Shown here in pieces: positions 7,694 to 16,769 of a DNA stretch of 53,703 nucleotides (position 1 is its first letter; every line of letters begins with the position of its first letter). Below the pieces are notes generated by a model, which was not told the DNA's origin, made no database searches, and saw nothing but the letters and a program-made list of their open reading frames with translations. The stretch comes from Moraxella catarrhalis. Lineage in GTDB: Bacteria > Pseudomonadota > Gammaproteobacteria > Pseudomonadales > Moraxellaceae. The stretch is taken from NCBI RefSeq assembly GCF_001632285.1, contig NZ_LWAH01000013.1, forward strand, positions 404,190-457,892, written 5' to 3'. A program made the translations under genes and the position numbers.

Positions 7694-9880
7694 ATGCCAG
7701 ACAGCCAAGACCTTACAACACCGACCAATCTTAGCCACCCGCTTGTGGATGAAGCTCGTGACAGCCTGATGCGTGCCGTCGCCTATCTAAAGCCTGATGA
7801 GCGTGCCGATGTTTTGCGTGCCTGCCATTTTGGGGATGTCGCCCACATCAAAGACAAACGAAAATCTGGCGAGCCTTATATCACACACCCCATCGCTGTG
7901 GCGGAGATTTTGGCAGGCTTTCGCTTAGATCGTGACACCATCGTTGCTGCCATTTTACATGACACCATCGAAGATACCGAGGTGACCGATGAGATGGTCA
8001 CACAAGAATTTGGCCAAATGGTCGCTCAACTTGTTGATGGCGTGACTAAGCTTAAATCCTCAGGCATGAGCAAGCAACAAAGCCAAGCCGCCACTTTTCA
8101 TAAAATCTTGACAGCCACCTTATCCGACCCACGGGTTTTGATTATCAAGCTATCCGACCGCTTGCATAATATGTCCACGCTCGATGCTGTCAGCGAAGAA
8201 AAACAAAAACGCACCGCCAAAGAAACACTGGATTTTTATATTCCTTTTGCACGCCTGATGGGGCTTAACAGCATTGCAGATTATATTGAGCTATTATGCT
8301 ATCGCAATTTAAACCCCGATATGTACAACAAATTTACAGATAAATTATTACAGCATGGATTGGGGCGTAATTTTCAAAAAACCGAAATTAGCACTTATCT
8401 ACAAAGTCTGCTGTCGCATCTGAATTTGGACGGTCATGTACAAGTCCTTGATAACCGTACTGCAATGTATCGGCAGTTTTTTAAAAATCGTGGTCAAATC
8501 AGCCAATTAATTCGCCAATATGATTTTGAGGTTATCTTAAAAGATATTGAAGCTTGCGACACGCTGGCCACTTATTTGATTCAAAAATACCAAATTGGCA
8601 ATCACCAAATCCATGATAACATTCGCAAACCCTTGGCAGGTGGCAATCAGTCTTTAACCTTATTTTATGACCGTGATTATAATCACATTAAAATCACATT
8701 GATGACACGCCGCATGCAAGAGGCTGCTCGGCTGGGTATCATCAGTAATGACCGAGCTGGCGTCAGTCAGTCAGTCATCCAAGCCAGTCTTCGGAATATG
8801 CAAGATTTGGCAAATGCTGGTAAAGCAGAGGGTGATGATGCCCATGTTGTCATCATTGAGGAGTTAATTAGCTATCTGCACGAGCGAAAAATTGTCTGTT
8901 ACAGCCCAAAGGGTCGTGCCTATGAGCTACCTCGTGGCTCAACGGCGTTGGATTTTGCCTATGCGGTTGGACCTGCCATCGGGAACATTGCTACGGGTGC
9001 TGACATTAATCATAAGCATGGTAAGCTTGGGCTAGTGCTGGCTGATGGTGATATTGTGAGCATTGACACGGATAAAAATGCCACACCACGCGCCGAATGG
9101 CTCGGCTTTGTCGCTACCAACAAAGCCCGAAATGAGATTTTAAAATTTCTAAAGCATCTGCCTGAAGACCAAAAGATTCATTATGGCAAGCAAGCACTAG
9201 ACCGTGCCTTAAGCACTTATGGTAAAAGTATCACTGATTTAACAGATGATGATTGGACTGATATTCTAAAATGGCGTGGTATCAGTACGCCTGATGAGCT
9301 ATTTATGCAACTATCAACAGGCATGCTATTGCCACAGCTTGTGGTTTCTCGTTTATTTAGTGAAGAGATTGATACGGCTGATGACCATGAAATTACTCGC
9401 TCTAAACATCTGCTGGCAGGCATCAAAGGCGTGGAGGTGGATTTTGCACGCTGCTGCAATCCGATTTATGGCGATACCATTGTTGGGCATTTGTCTCGCC
9501 AAGGTTTGGTTGTGCATCGTCATAAGTGCTATTCTTTACAAGCAATACGCACCGATACACCTTACCAAATCATTCACTTAGATTGGAAATCTGATCAATC
9601 TTTACAAAATCAACCTGATGCGCTGCGATTCCCTGCCATGCTGCGTATTTATGCCAGTTTAAACGAAGAGCAAATCAGCCAAGTCATTTATGAAATGCGT
9701 GTGCTGAATATCGGTGTTGAGCAAACACACATCAAAACAGATACCAAGTCAGACCAAAGCAGTAAAGTCGGCACAACAACGCTGCACATTGTGGTACGCT
9801 CACGCTCTCATTTGGCAGAGGGCATCGAAAAATTACGCACATTGCTTGGCTATCCAAACATCATGCGACTGTATCAATGA
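7694..9880 (+). CDS. spoT: SpoT-type ppGpp hydrolase with degenerate synthetase domain
   Basis: RelA/SpoT-homologue of 728 residues. The N-terminal HD hydrolase domain is intact: H65 in ITHP, H89-D90 and E93-D94 in LHDTIED, and D155 in KLSDRLHN. The following region (about 240-350) sits where the synthetase should be but lacks its signatures: no NGYQSLHT (GGNQSLTL instead), no EVQIRT (IKITLMTRR instead), and no clear RxKD or EXDD loop. TGS (about 405-465, YSPKGRAYELPRGS), the CC/zinc-finger motif FARCCNP and a C-terminal ACT domain follow. It is therefore probably a hydrolase without synthetase activity, as reported for SpoT of Acinetobacter. Start: ATG at 7694; an in-frame TTG at 7664 is less likely. 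Confidence 0.93.
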   Translation: MPDSQDLTTPTNLSHPLVDEARDSLMRAVAYLKPDERADVLRACHFGDVAHIKDKRKSGEPYITHPIAVAEILAGFRLDRDTIVAAILHDTIEDTEVTDEMVTQEFGQMVAQLVDGVTKLKSSGMSKQQSQAATFHKILTATLSDPRVLIIKLSDRLHNMSTLDAVSEEKQKRTAKETLDFYIPFARLMGLNSIADYIELLCYRNLNPDMYNKFTDKLLQHGLGRNFQKTEISTYLQSLLSHLNLDGHVQVLDNRTAMYRQFFKNRGQISQLIRQYDFEVILKDIEACDTLATYLIQKYQIGNHQIHDNIRKPLAGGNQSLTLFYDRDYNHIKITLMTRRMQEAARLGIISNDRAGVSQSVIQASLRNMQDLANAGKAEGDDAHVVIIEELISYLHERKIVCYSPKGRAYELPRGSTALDFAYAVGPAIGNIATGADINHKHGKLGLVLADGDIVSIDTDKNATPRAEWLGFVATNKARNEILKFLKHLPEDQKIHYGKQALDRALSTYGKSITDLTDDDWTDILKWRGISTPDELFMQLSTGMLLPQLVVSRLFSEEIDTADDHEITRSKHLLAGIKGVEVDFARCCNPIYGDTIVGHLSRQGLVVHRHKCYSLQAIRTDTPYQIIHLDWKSDQSLQNQPDALRFPAMLRIYASLNEEQISQVIYEMRVLNIGVEQTHIKTDTKSDQSSKVGTTTLHIVVRSRSHLAEGIEKLRTLLGYPNIMRLYQ

Positions 9881-9928
9881 TGATTAAGCTACCTAAAACG
9901 CTTGAATTTTGATGGTAAAATGGTCTAT

Positions 9929-9934
9929 TATAAT
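9929..9934 (+). promoter_or_regulatory. Possible -10 box for the 59-residue ORF and ridA
   Basis: TATAAT lies 42 bases before the small ORF at 9976. A -35 match with normal spacing was not found. Confidence 0.35.
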
Positions 9935-9975
9935 AGGCATAATAATAGTCACTTCAGTCAAAATAAGGATGTCTT

Positions 9976-10155
9976 ATGTGCTGTAAAATCGACCTTAATA
10001 GCCAAAAAGACGCTGCACATTTTCTTGGTAAAGTTGAACCAACCCTATTGCCAAAAACAGCGGACAATGTCGCACCTTCGAACACCGTCTATACTGGCGA
10101 AGCGATGAGCCTATTTGATAAACTTGTTGCCTATTTTCGCACCAAGCACATCTAA
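9976..10155 (+). CDS. Small protein of unknown function (59 residues)
   Basis: ATG at 9976 is preceded by AAGGA with good spacing and opens 59 codons ending at TAA 10153-10155. It begins MCCKIDLNSQKDAAHF and ends AYFRTKHI. I do not recognise it. It has two adjacent N-terminal cysteines, no signal peptide and no membrane segment. It ends 28 bp before ridA on the same strand and probably shares its transcript. The good ribosome binding site and lack of overlap with other genes favour a real gene; with so short a frame, chance cannot be excluded. Confidence 0.55.
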   Translation: MCCKIDLNSQKDAAHFLGKVEPTLLPKTADNVAPSNTVYTGEAMSLFDKLVAYFRTKHI

Positions 10156-10183
10156 TGCATCTATTTTGGGATTTTTAAATATC

Positions 10184-10564
10184 ATGAGCAAACAAATCAT
10201 TCATACAGACGACGCACCTGCCGCTGTTGGTACCTATTCTCAAGCGGTCAAGGTTGGCGATACCATCTATATCTCTGGACAATTAGGTCTTGACCCAAAA
10301 ACCATGACGCTCAAAGAAGGCTTTAAGGCACAAGCCGAGCAGGCTATGGATAATTTACAAGCCATTGCCAAGGCAGCAGGTGGCAGCTTGTCTGATGTGG
10401 TCAAATTCAATGTCTCGCTGACTGATTTGTCGGATTTTGCGACACTTAATGAAGTTTTTGATGCCTGTTTAAATGCCCCATATCCTGCCCGTGCTGCTGT
10501 TCAGGTTGCTGCACTGCCTAAAGGTGGCGTGGTTGAGATTGAAGCTATCTTACATTTGTCATAA
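10184..10564 (+). CDS. ridA: RidA family enamine/imine deaminase
   Basis: YjgF/YER057c/UK114 family trimer that hydrolyses reactive 2-aminoacrylate and related imines made by PLP enzymes, protecting other PLP enzymes. 126 residues from ATG 10184, matching the normal length. Typical motifs are GTYSQAVKVGD, ISGQLGLDP, PARAAVQVAALPKGGVVEIEAI; the arginine of PARAAVQV is the conserved substrate-binding residue. The frame is open further upstream, but no good start is there. Confidence 0.93.
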   Translation: MSKQIIHTDDAPAAVGTYSQAVKVGDTIYISGQLGLDPKTMTLKEGFKAQAEQAMDNLQAIAKAAGGSLSDVVKFNVSLTDLSDFATLNEVFDACLNAPYPARAAVQVAALPKGGVVEIEAILHLS

Positions 10565-10588
10565 GCGGTATGTTAGTCTTTGGTCAAC

Positions 10589-10620
10589 AAGCCTTTGGAC
10601 ATCCAAGGGCTTTGTGTTTT
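10589..10620 (+). terminator. Intrinsic terminator after ridA
   Basis: AAGCCTTTGG, loop ACAT, CCAAGGGCTTT, then a short T-rich tail (TGTGTTTT). Confidence 0.75.
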
Positions 10621-10767
10621 AGCACCCAAAAGTGCCGCCCCATCTGAAATAAGCACCAAATTTTACATTCATTATTAATTCAGTATTAATTCATTCATAG
10701 TTAATTAATTGACTTAAAAAATGAATGAAATTGTTTAAAAATTCATTGATATCATATAAGGTCATCT

Positions 10768-11673
10768 ATGTCTAAAACGCCACAATCTGCCATCATTCCC
10801 GACCATTGCCGTGCTGGCATCTTTATGGAGGGTGATTTTATCACCAACAACACGGCAACCATCGCAGATGCCTGCCGCCAAGCTTTGCACACTTTAAATG
10901 AGCTACAAGCCAAATTTACTGGCGAATCTTTAGGTCTGACTATTGGCTTTGGTGCACAAGCTTGGCAACGCTTTGGCTATACCAAAGAAGGCGGTCAAAT
11001 CAAACCATTTCGCCCATTGGGTAATGGTCTGGCACCTGCCACGCAGCATGATGTGATGTTTCATATTCAGTCAATGCGTCATGATATTAATTTTAGCCTA
11101 GCAAAAGAATTGGTAGCGATATTTAAGGATATCGTCCAAATTCAATCAGAAACGCATGGCTTTCGCTGGGTAGAAAACCGTGGCTTAGAAGGCTTTGTAG
11201 ATGGCACTGAAAACCCCCAAGATGATGCCGTGAGTGGCGTGGCTGCCATCGCTGATGGTGATGATGCTGGCGGTAGCTATGTGCTTTTACAAAAATACCG
11301 CCACGACTTGAATAAATGGGATAAGTTACCTGTGTGCGACCAAGAAAATTCTATTGGCCGCTCAAAAGTTGATAATATTGAATTTGATAAAGCCAAACGC
11401 TTATCAGATTCTCATTTGGGTCGCACCAATCTTAAGGAAGATGGTAAGACTTTGGAAGTGGTACGCAGGAGTCTGCCTTTTGGCACAGTGACTGGCGAAC
11501 ATGGCTTAATGTATATCGCTTATGCAGCACGGCTATGGAATATTGAAGCTCAGCTACTTAGTATGTTTGGCGAGACCGATGGTAAGATTGATTTGCTGCT
11601 TAAGCATGTCAGTACGGCGGTTTCGGGTGCTTATTATTACGCACCTTCGGTTGAACGCTTAGAAAATCTATAA
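10768..11673 (+). CDS. Dyp-type heme peroxidase (YfeX-like)
   Basis: Cytoplasmic dye-decolourising-type peroxidase of 301 residues. The family signature GFVDGTENP is at about 142-150, giving the catalytic aspartate; H216 in SDSHLGRTN is the probable proximal heme ligand, and a conserved arginine lies downstream in EVVRRSLPFG. No Tat or Sec signal is present, as in YfeX. YfeX-type enzymes have been linked to porphyrin oxidation or debated heme iron release. It ends 10 bp before priA on the same strand, so the two may be co-transcribed. Confidence 0.9.
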   Translation: MSKTPQSAIIPDHCRAGIFMEGDFITNNTATIADACRQALHTLNELQAKFTGESLGLTIGFGAQAWQRFGYTKEGGQIKPFRPLGNGLAPATQHDVMFHIQSMRHDINFSLAKELVAIFKDIVQIQSETHGFRWVENRGLEGFVDGTENPQDDAVSGVAAIADGDDAGGSYVLLQKYRHDLNKWDKLPVCDQENSIGRSKVDNIEFDKAKRLSDSHLGRTNLKEDGKTLEVVRRSLPFGTVTGEHGLMYIAYAARLWNIEAQLLSMFGETDGKIDLLLKHVSTAVSGAYYYAPSVERLENL

Positions 11674-11683
11674 CTTGCCGACC

Positions 11684-13972
11684 ATGACCACAAGCCCACA
11701 GCAGACGCCAAAATTAGTTGCCCAAGTGGCACTGGCAGTACCTGTGGCTGATTTTTTTGATTATTTATGCCCCAGTCATCTGCCCTTGCCCAAAATCGGT
11801 GCCAGAGTGCTGGTTTATTTTGGGGCTAGGCGGCTGATTGGTGTTGTCATTGGACTGATTGACGCATCCGACAGTCTTATCGCACCTCATAAGCTTAGAC
11901 CTATCAAACAATTGATTGATGATGACGCTATCATTGATGATGAATTGCTCAAACTGGCGAGCTGGCTGTCTTCTTATTATCATCACCCCTTAGGCGATGT
12001 CTATTGTGTGATGCTGCCGACACTCATCAACCAAGGCAAGCCCATATACGCCAAGCAGCGATATTACAAGGCCATCTGTGATGATACGGCCATCGATCAG
12101 TTGCCAAAAACTGCCAAAAAACAACGACAAATTTTAACACATCTGATGGCATATCCAGCAGGTCTTGGGACTGACAAACTTCGCCAAATCGGTGCAACAC
12201 GCTCTGCACTTGATGGTCTTATCAATAAAGGTCTTGTCATCACTGATGAGCATATACCGCCCAACAAACAGCCACCACCAGTACAACTCAAAGAACCTAA
12301 GCTTGATGCCAATGACGAACAACAGATTGCCTTGGATGCCATTAAGACCGCCAGTGATTTGGGGCAGTATCAAGGGTTTTTGTTGGATGGCGTGACAGGT
12401 TCGGGTAAAACGGAAGTTTATCTACAAGCCATGCACCATGTGCTAGACCAAGGCAAACAGGTGCTGATACTCGTACCTGAAATTGGGCTAACGCCCCAAA
12501 CCAAGGGCAGATTTGCCTCACGCTTTCATGCCAATATCTGCGTGTTACACTCCAAGATGAATGACACCGAACGCCTTCAAGGTTGGCAGGCGTGTCGTTT
12601 GGGTCACGCACAAATCATCATCGGTACACGCTCAGGTATCTTATATCCTTTTGCAAATCTTGGCATGATCATTATTGATGAAGCGCACGATGCGTCATAT
12701 AAGCAACAAGATCATCTTCGCTATCATGCCTGCGATGTGGCGATGATGCGTGCTTTATTTGCCAAGATTCCAATCATTTTAGGAACTGCCACGCCAAGTC
12801 TTGAGCAGCTCAAACTCATCCAAGATGGCAAATTAACACCACTCACCCTAAAAAATCGTGCAGGCGGTGCTCAGGCGGTTCGTATGCATTTGGTGGATAT
12901 GCGATTGGGTCGCTCTCATGCTCAGCATCTCGATGGGACAATCAGCGATACCGCTTTTGTACCCAAGACAATTCAGGCGATGCGTCATTGCTTGGCCAAA
13001 GGTGAACAGGTGCTTGTTTTCTTAAATCGTCGAGGTTATGCACCGATTTTAATTTGCCGAAGTTGTGGTCATCAAGCCAATTGCCCCAATTGCGATGCAC
13101 ATTTGACCGTTCACAAAAAAAGCGTACAGCCCATGCATGGTGAACTACGCTGCCATCACTGCGGCTATCGTGCGTCCATACCGACAACCTGCCCTGAATG
13201 CCACAGCCCTAATATGGACAGTTTTGGTGCAGGCACGACCCGCCTAGTTGAGCAACTACACGCATTATTTGCCAATCCACAAGTCAGCCACACAACCTAT
13301 CCGATTTATCAGATCGATAAAGATACCATGCAAAAAAAAGATGCATGGACTCAGATGACCAAAAATATCAATACTAACAGACCTGCCATTTTGGTGGGGA
13401 CACAAATGATTGCCAAAGGTCATCATTTTGAAAATGTTACGCTTGTGGTCATTGCCAATGCTGATTTGGGATTTTTATCGGCTGATTTTCGCTCGCCTGA
13501 GCACACCGCACAGCGTATCATACAGGTCGCAGGTCGAGCAGGTCGTGCCAAAAAGCCAGGCAAAGTCCTAATCCAAACCTTGCAGCCTGATAACGCCCTA
13601 CTCACTCAGCTTGTGCGTCAAGGTTATCACGCCTTTGCCCACGAACTATTACACGAACGATCGCAGTTGGGATTACCACCTTTTAGCCATGCCGTACTCA
13701 TTCGTGCCGAAAGTTTACACCATCAGCAAGCAAAAGACGCCATCATCGCTGCCAAAGGATTGATACCAGCCAATCACCCTTTTGCCATCAATGCACCCAT
13801 CGATGCACCCATGACCAAAAAAAATAACCGCTATCAGGTACAGATGCTCATCTTGGCAAAAACTCGCCCGCCCTTGCATGAATTTTTGCAGACATGGTGG
13901 CCATCAGTACAGTCACTACCAAGCAGTAAAGCGGTACGCATGAGTATCGACATTGACCCAATGGGCTGGTGA
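11684..13972 (+). CDS. priA: Primosomal protein N', replication restart helicase
   Basis: 3'-5' superfamily 2 DNA helicase that reloads the replisome at stalled or recombined forks. An N-terminal DNA-binding region is followed by Walker A GVTGSGKT (about 236-243), DEAH (about 332-335), and a zinc-binding insertion with pairs of cysteines (CRSCGHQANCPNC, CHHCGY, CPECHS). Motif VI is in QVAGRAGRA. 762 residues, slightly longer than E. coli PriA. ATG 11684 is chosen over the upstream TTG at 11675. Converges with the TraX-like gene. Confidence 0.95.
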   Translation: MTTSPQQTPKLVAQVALAVPVADFFDYLCPSHLPLPKIGARVLVYFGARRLIGVVIGLIDASDSLIAPHKLRPIKQLIDDDAIIDDELLKLASWLSSYYHHPLGDVYCVMLPTLINQGKPIYAKQRYYKAICDDTAIDQLPKTAKKQRQILTHLMAYPAGLGTDKLRQIGATRSALDGLINKGLVITDEHIPPNKQPPPVQLKEPKLDANDEQQIALDAIKTASDLGQYQGFLLDGVTGSGKTEVYLQAMHHVLDQGKQVLILVPEIGLTPQTKGRFASRFHANICVLHSKMNDTERLQGWQACRLGHAQIIIGTRSGILYPFANLGMIIIDEAHDASYKQQDHLRYHACDVAMMRALFAKIPIILGTATPSLEQLKLIQDGKLTPLTLKNRAGGAQAVRMHLVDMRLGRSHAQHLDGTISDTAFVPKTIQAMRHCLAKGEQVLVFLNRRGYAPILICRSCGHQANCPNCDAHLTVHKKSVQPMHGELRCHHCGYRASIPTTCPECHSPNMDSFGAGTTRLVEQLHALFANPQVSHTTYPIYQIDKDTMQKKDAWTQMTKNINTNRPAILVGTQMIAKGHHFENVTLVVIANADLGFLSADFRSPEHTAQRIIQVAGRAGRAKKPGKVLIQTLQPDNALLTQLVRQGYHAFAHELLHERSQLGLPPFSHAVLIRAESLHHQQAKDAIIAAKGLIPANHPFAINAPIDAPMTKKNNRYQVQMLILAKTRPPLHEFLQTWWPSVQSLPSSKAVRMSIDIDPMGW

Positions 13973-13990
13973 TTACAAAATTTTGTACAA

Positions 13991-14755
13991 TCAGACAGTC
14001 TGGGCCAAACAAACAAGCATCAATAAATGTATGGGATAAAAAAGATAGAAAAAATATCGGCCACCCAGCCTGCACCCCTGCTGGCCTGTGTGATAATAAA
14101 TCAGTGGTAACGCAAAAAACATACCCACATTCATCCACCCAAGACCGACCGTCAACGCCCACCCATAAATCAAATAATGTGCCAAAGGGGCGCTTAGGGC
14201 ATAAGCGGTAAGTTGTAAGAGTTTGTCATGTTTAAAAATTTCAAACACCATCACCCACATCACCATCGCCGCCCCATACTCCCCAATCTCTGCAATCATC
14301 GCCATCGCCAGCACACCAAGCACCCGAAGCGTCATAGGTACGCTCATCTGCCAGATCATTAATGCCGCCAAACTGGCAGCTAAGCTAAACAGTACATTAC
14401 CCCAAAGCACTTGTGTGACAATATCGACACTGCCAATGACATATTGAAACGCCATAAAAATCGGCTGCGAGAGAACAGCAAAAGCCAAAAGACGCCCCAA
14501 GTACGCCCATTGATTCTGCGTATGACATAGCCCCATCACCAAAAAATACGCTATCATCGGTGCAACCAAACGCCCCACCGTGTGCATGATCTCAGCGGTC
14601 ATGCTGTAAGTTGCCACAAACACCCAACCGATGTGGTCAATGAGCATGGCGATAAGCGTGATGAGTTTTAGGTGAAAAGTTGTCAGCTGCAGCTGATTGG
14701 TAGCGGTATCATCTGCCATATTCGGTTCATTGTTCACTGATTTGATCTTGGTCAT
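13991..14755 (-). CDS. TraX family membrane protein
   Basis: Polytopic inner-membrane protein of 254 residues with about eight hydrophobic segments. The family hallmark, LKLITLIAMLIDHIGWVF near the N-terminus (about 28-46), and a histidine-rich second half fit the TraX family, named after the plasmid F pilin N-acetyltransferase. Chromosomal relatives are of unknown substrate and no conjugation genes are near, so a role in pilin acetylation should not be assumed. It lies 13 bp after a DUF2628 protein on the same strand; the two probably form an operon. M13 is an alternative start. Confidence 0.75.
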   Translation of the reverse strand: MTKIKSVNNEPNMADDTATNQLQLTTFHLKLITLIAMLIDHIGWVFVATYSMTAEIMHTVGRLVAPMIAYFLVMGLCHTQNQWAYLGRLLAFAVLSQPIFMAFQYVIGSVDIVTQVLWGNVLFSLAASLAALMIWQMSVPMTLRVLGVLAMAMIAEIGEYGAAMVMWVMVFEIFKHDKLLQLTAYALSAPLAHYLIYGWALTVGLGWMNVGMFFALPLIYYHTGQQGCRLGGRYFFYLFYPIHLLMLVCLAQTV

Positions 14756-14768
14756 ACAAGGTTAATGA

Positions 14769-15707
14769 TTAGCCAATACACCGTTTGGGGGTTTGTTTTT
14801 TTGATAAAGAGGTTTGGCATCGCCATACCAATCCATGTTGGGTAGGCGTACTGTATATTGTCAAAGTTCGCCCTTTTAGATAGCTAAGTGGATAAGATGC
14901 CTTTAAAACGGTCGCAACGACAGCACATTTGGTATTAATACCATCTGCTTGTGTCACCACTTGGATATCAGCACGATGATGTGTGCTGGTGACAGGTAAA
15001 TTGACTGGGCATTGACCTGTGTTCGCCATAATCACATCCACACGCTTAACCACCGCATTGGCTTCGCTATAGACATCAAACAAAAGCTTTTGCTCAGCTT
15101 GTTTGATATACATCGGTACAAACTGCCCAACAATGATTGATAAAATTAGCCCAAACATCGCAAATGCCACCGACAAACCAAGCAAGCTTACACCACCTTC
15201 ACGCCTAAGATGCTGTTTTTGTGCAGCTTCATCTCGAGGGTATAGCTCTAGAGCATCTGCAATTTCTCGGCGAGCCGTGCGATAATAATACGCATCCGCC
15301 CAGCGTGCGACCATGCCCGACCAAAATACCCAAACCGCAAGACCAATCAAAATACGCACAGGCCACTGCATGCCATCTGCCAAAAATCCAATCAATACAT
15401 ATTCTGCCACTGCCAAGATAATGACAATATTAACCTTAATAAATGACCAGCCTGCCACACAATACACCACGCAATCTAAGTAACGCTTACGATACAGCAG
15501 CCAGCCAAATGTCATAAAAAATGCCGCCCAATGCCATTTTGCGTGTAACCGACCCACTCGATCAAACTCAGCAAATCGTCTCAAATAGTACGCTTGGGAG
15601 CGATGACCAATAAACCATCGATCCAATCGGGTGCGTTCATCATCACTCAAATGACTTTGATAAAATGGTGGTGGCGTTGTATCTTCTAAAAAAGGTAGGC
15701 GAAACAT
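14769..15707 (-). CDS. DUF2628 domain membrane protein
   Basis: 312-residue protein with a soluble N-terminus followed by hydrophobic segments. The stretch RRFAEFDRVGRLHAKWHWAAFF then WLLYRKRYLD (about 43-76) is the DUF2628 signature (a charged aromatic lead into a paired membrane hairpin). Transmembrane segments lie at about 60-120, 125-145 and 175-200; the last 100 residues look periplasmic or extracytoplasmic with two cysteines. Function unknown. Upstream partner of the TraX-like gene. Confidence 0.65.
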   Translation of the reverse strand: MFRLPFLEDTTPPPFYQSHLSDDERTRLDRWFIGHRSQAYYLRRFAEFDRVGRLHAKWHWAAFFMTFGWLLYRKRYLDCVVYCVAGWSFIKVNIVIILAVAEYVLIGFLADGMQWPVRILIGLAVWVFWSGMVARWADAYYYRTARREIADALELYPRDEAAQKQHLRREGGVSLLGLSVAFAMFGLILSIIVGQFVPMYIKQAEQKLLFDVYSEANAVVKRVDVIMANTGQCPVNLPVTSTHHRADIQVVTQADGINTKCAVVATVLKASYPLSYLKGRTLTIYSTPTQHGLVWRCQTSLSKKQTPKRCIG

Positions 15708-15825
15708 GGCAACTCTTTGGTTAAATGCGATGAACAGCGACTAAAAAACCAAGCTGTTAGCTTGTGGTTGGGTCAGTTATTCTTTATAATGACCGTTTTT
15801 AATATTAGCTATTGTACGCCCTTTT

Positions 15826-16656
15826 ATGACAAATTCAACACCCCAAGATGCCCAAAATGTCTTGGCAGACGCTCAATCTCTACAAGCCATTGACAAAGAC
15901 GAAATCAGCACCCGCCTTGCCAAATTGGCACAAACACCTGAGCAGTTTCGTAAAATTAATACCTTTATGAAGCGTCGCTCACACATGAGCCAATATCATG
16001 AACAGGCCTTATTAGACACTCATTTTCGGTATCTTTATGTCAATCCAACCGATGAGCTTGGCAAGCTTGGCGATATCTCAGCAATCAGAGATTTACGAGT
16101 TTTATTTACAGATACGCCCAATGGCAGTGATGCGTCTTTGGTGCTTGAAATTGGCTTTGGCATGGGCGATAGCTTGTTTGAGATGGCTAAAAATGCCCCT
16201 GAAACCAATTTTGTTGGCGTTGAAGTTCATGAACCTGGTATTGGGCGTTTGGTGGCGTTGGCAGATGAAGCAAAACTTCACAACCTAAAAATCATCAATG
16301 GTGATGCTGTGGCGTTACTGGATAATCTACCCCCGCAACATTTGGACACCGTTCAGTTGTATTTTCCTGACCCTTGGCAAAAAAAACGACATTATAAACG
16401 CCGCTTTGTGACGCATGACCGCATGGCAAAAGTCGCTCGTGTGCTAAAATCTGGGGGTAAGTTTCATGCGGCAACCGACTGGGAGCATTATGCGTTTTGG
16501 ATGCTTGAGGTGCTAGATGGTATGCCTGAATTTGTCAACAGTTGTGAAAAGGGTAACTTTACGCCACGCCCTGACTTTCGCCCTTTGACCAAATTTGAAA
16601 AGCGTGGCATCACCCATGGTCATGGCGTTTGGGATTTGATTTATCTAAAAACCTAA
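15826..16656 (+). CDS. trmB: tRNA (guanine-N7)-methyltransferase
   Basis: SAM-dependent enzyme that makes m7G46 in the tRNA variable loop. Motif I is [16 protein letters not shown], the [11 protein letters not shown] stretch follows, and the signature [15 protein letters not shown] marks the family. The C-terminal TKFEKRG motif is also present. 276 residues, with an N-terminal extension of about 30 residues compared with E. coli TrmB. Confidence 0.95.
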   Translation: MTNSTPQDAQNVLADAQSLQAIDKDEISTRLAKLAQTPEQFRKINTFMKRRSHMSQYHEQALLDTHFRYLYVNPTDELGKLGDISAIRDLRVLFTDTPNGSDASLVLEIGFGMGDSLFEMAKNAPETNFVGVEVHEPGIGRLVALADEAKLHNLKIINGDAVALLDNLPPQHLDTVQLYFPDPWQKKRHYKRRFVTHDRMAKVARVLKSGGKFHAATDWEHYAFWMLEVLDGMPEFVNSCEKGNFTPRPDFRPLTKFEKRGITHGHGVWDLIYLKT

Positions 16657-16684
16657 AAAGTGGGGCAATCAAACGATATCAATC

Positions 16685-16710
16685 AAGCAGCTAAGTTTTG
16701 GCTGCTTTAT
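16685..16710. terminator. Terminator between trmB and ribF
   Basis: AAGCAGC and GCTGCTT pair around a 9-base loop, followed by TTTA; it serves trmB and possibly ribF from the other side. Confidence 0.6.
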
Positions 16711-16769
16711 GCTGATGACTGTGGTGGTATTGGGTGCGTTATTGCATATGTTTTATTCAATAAAGAACG

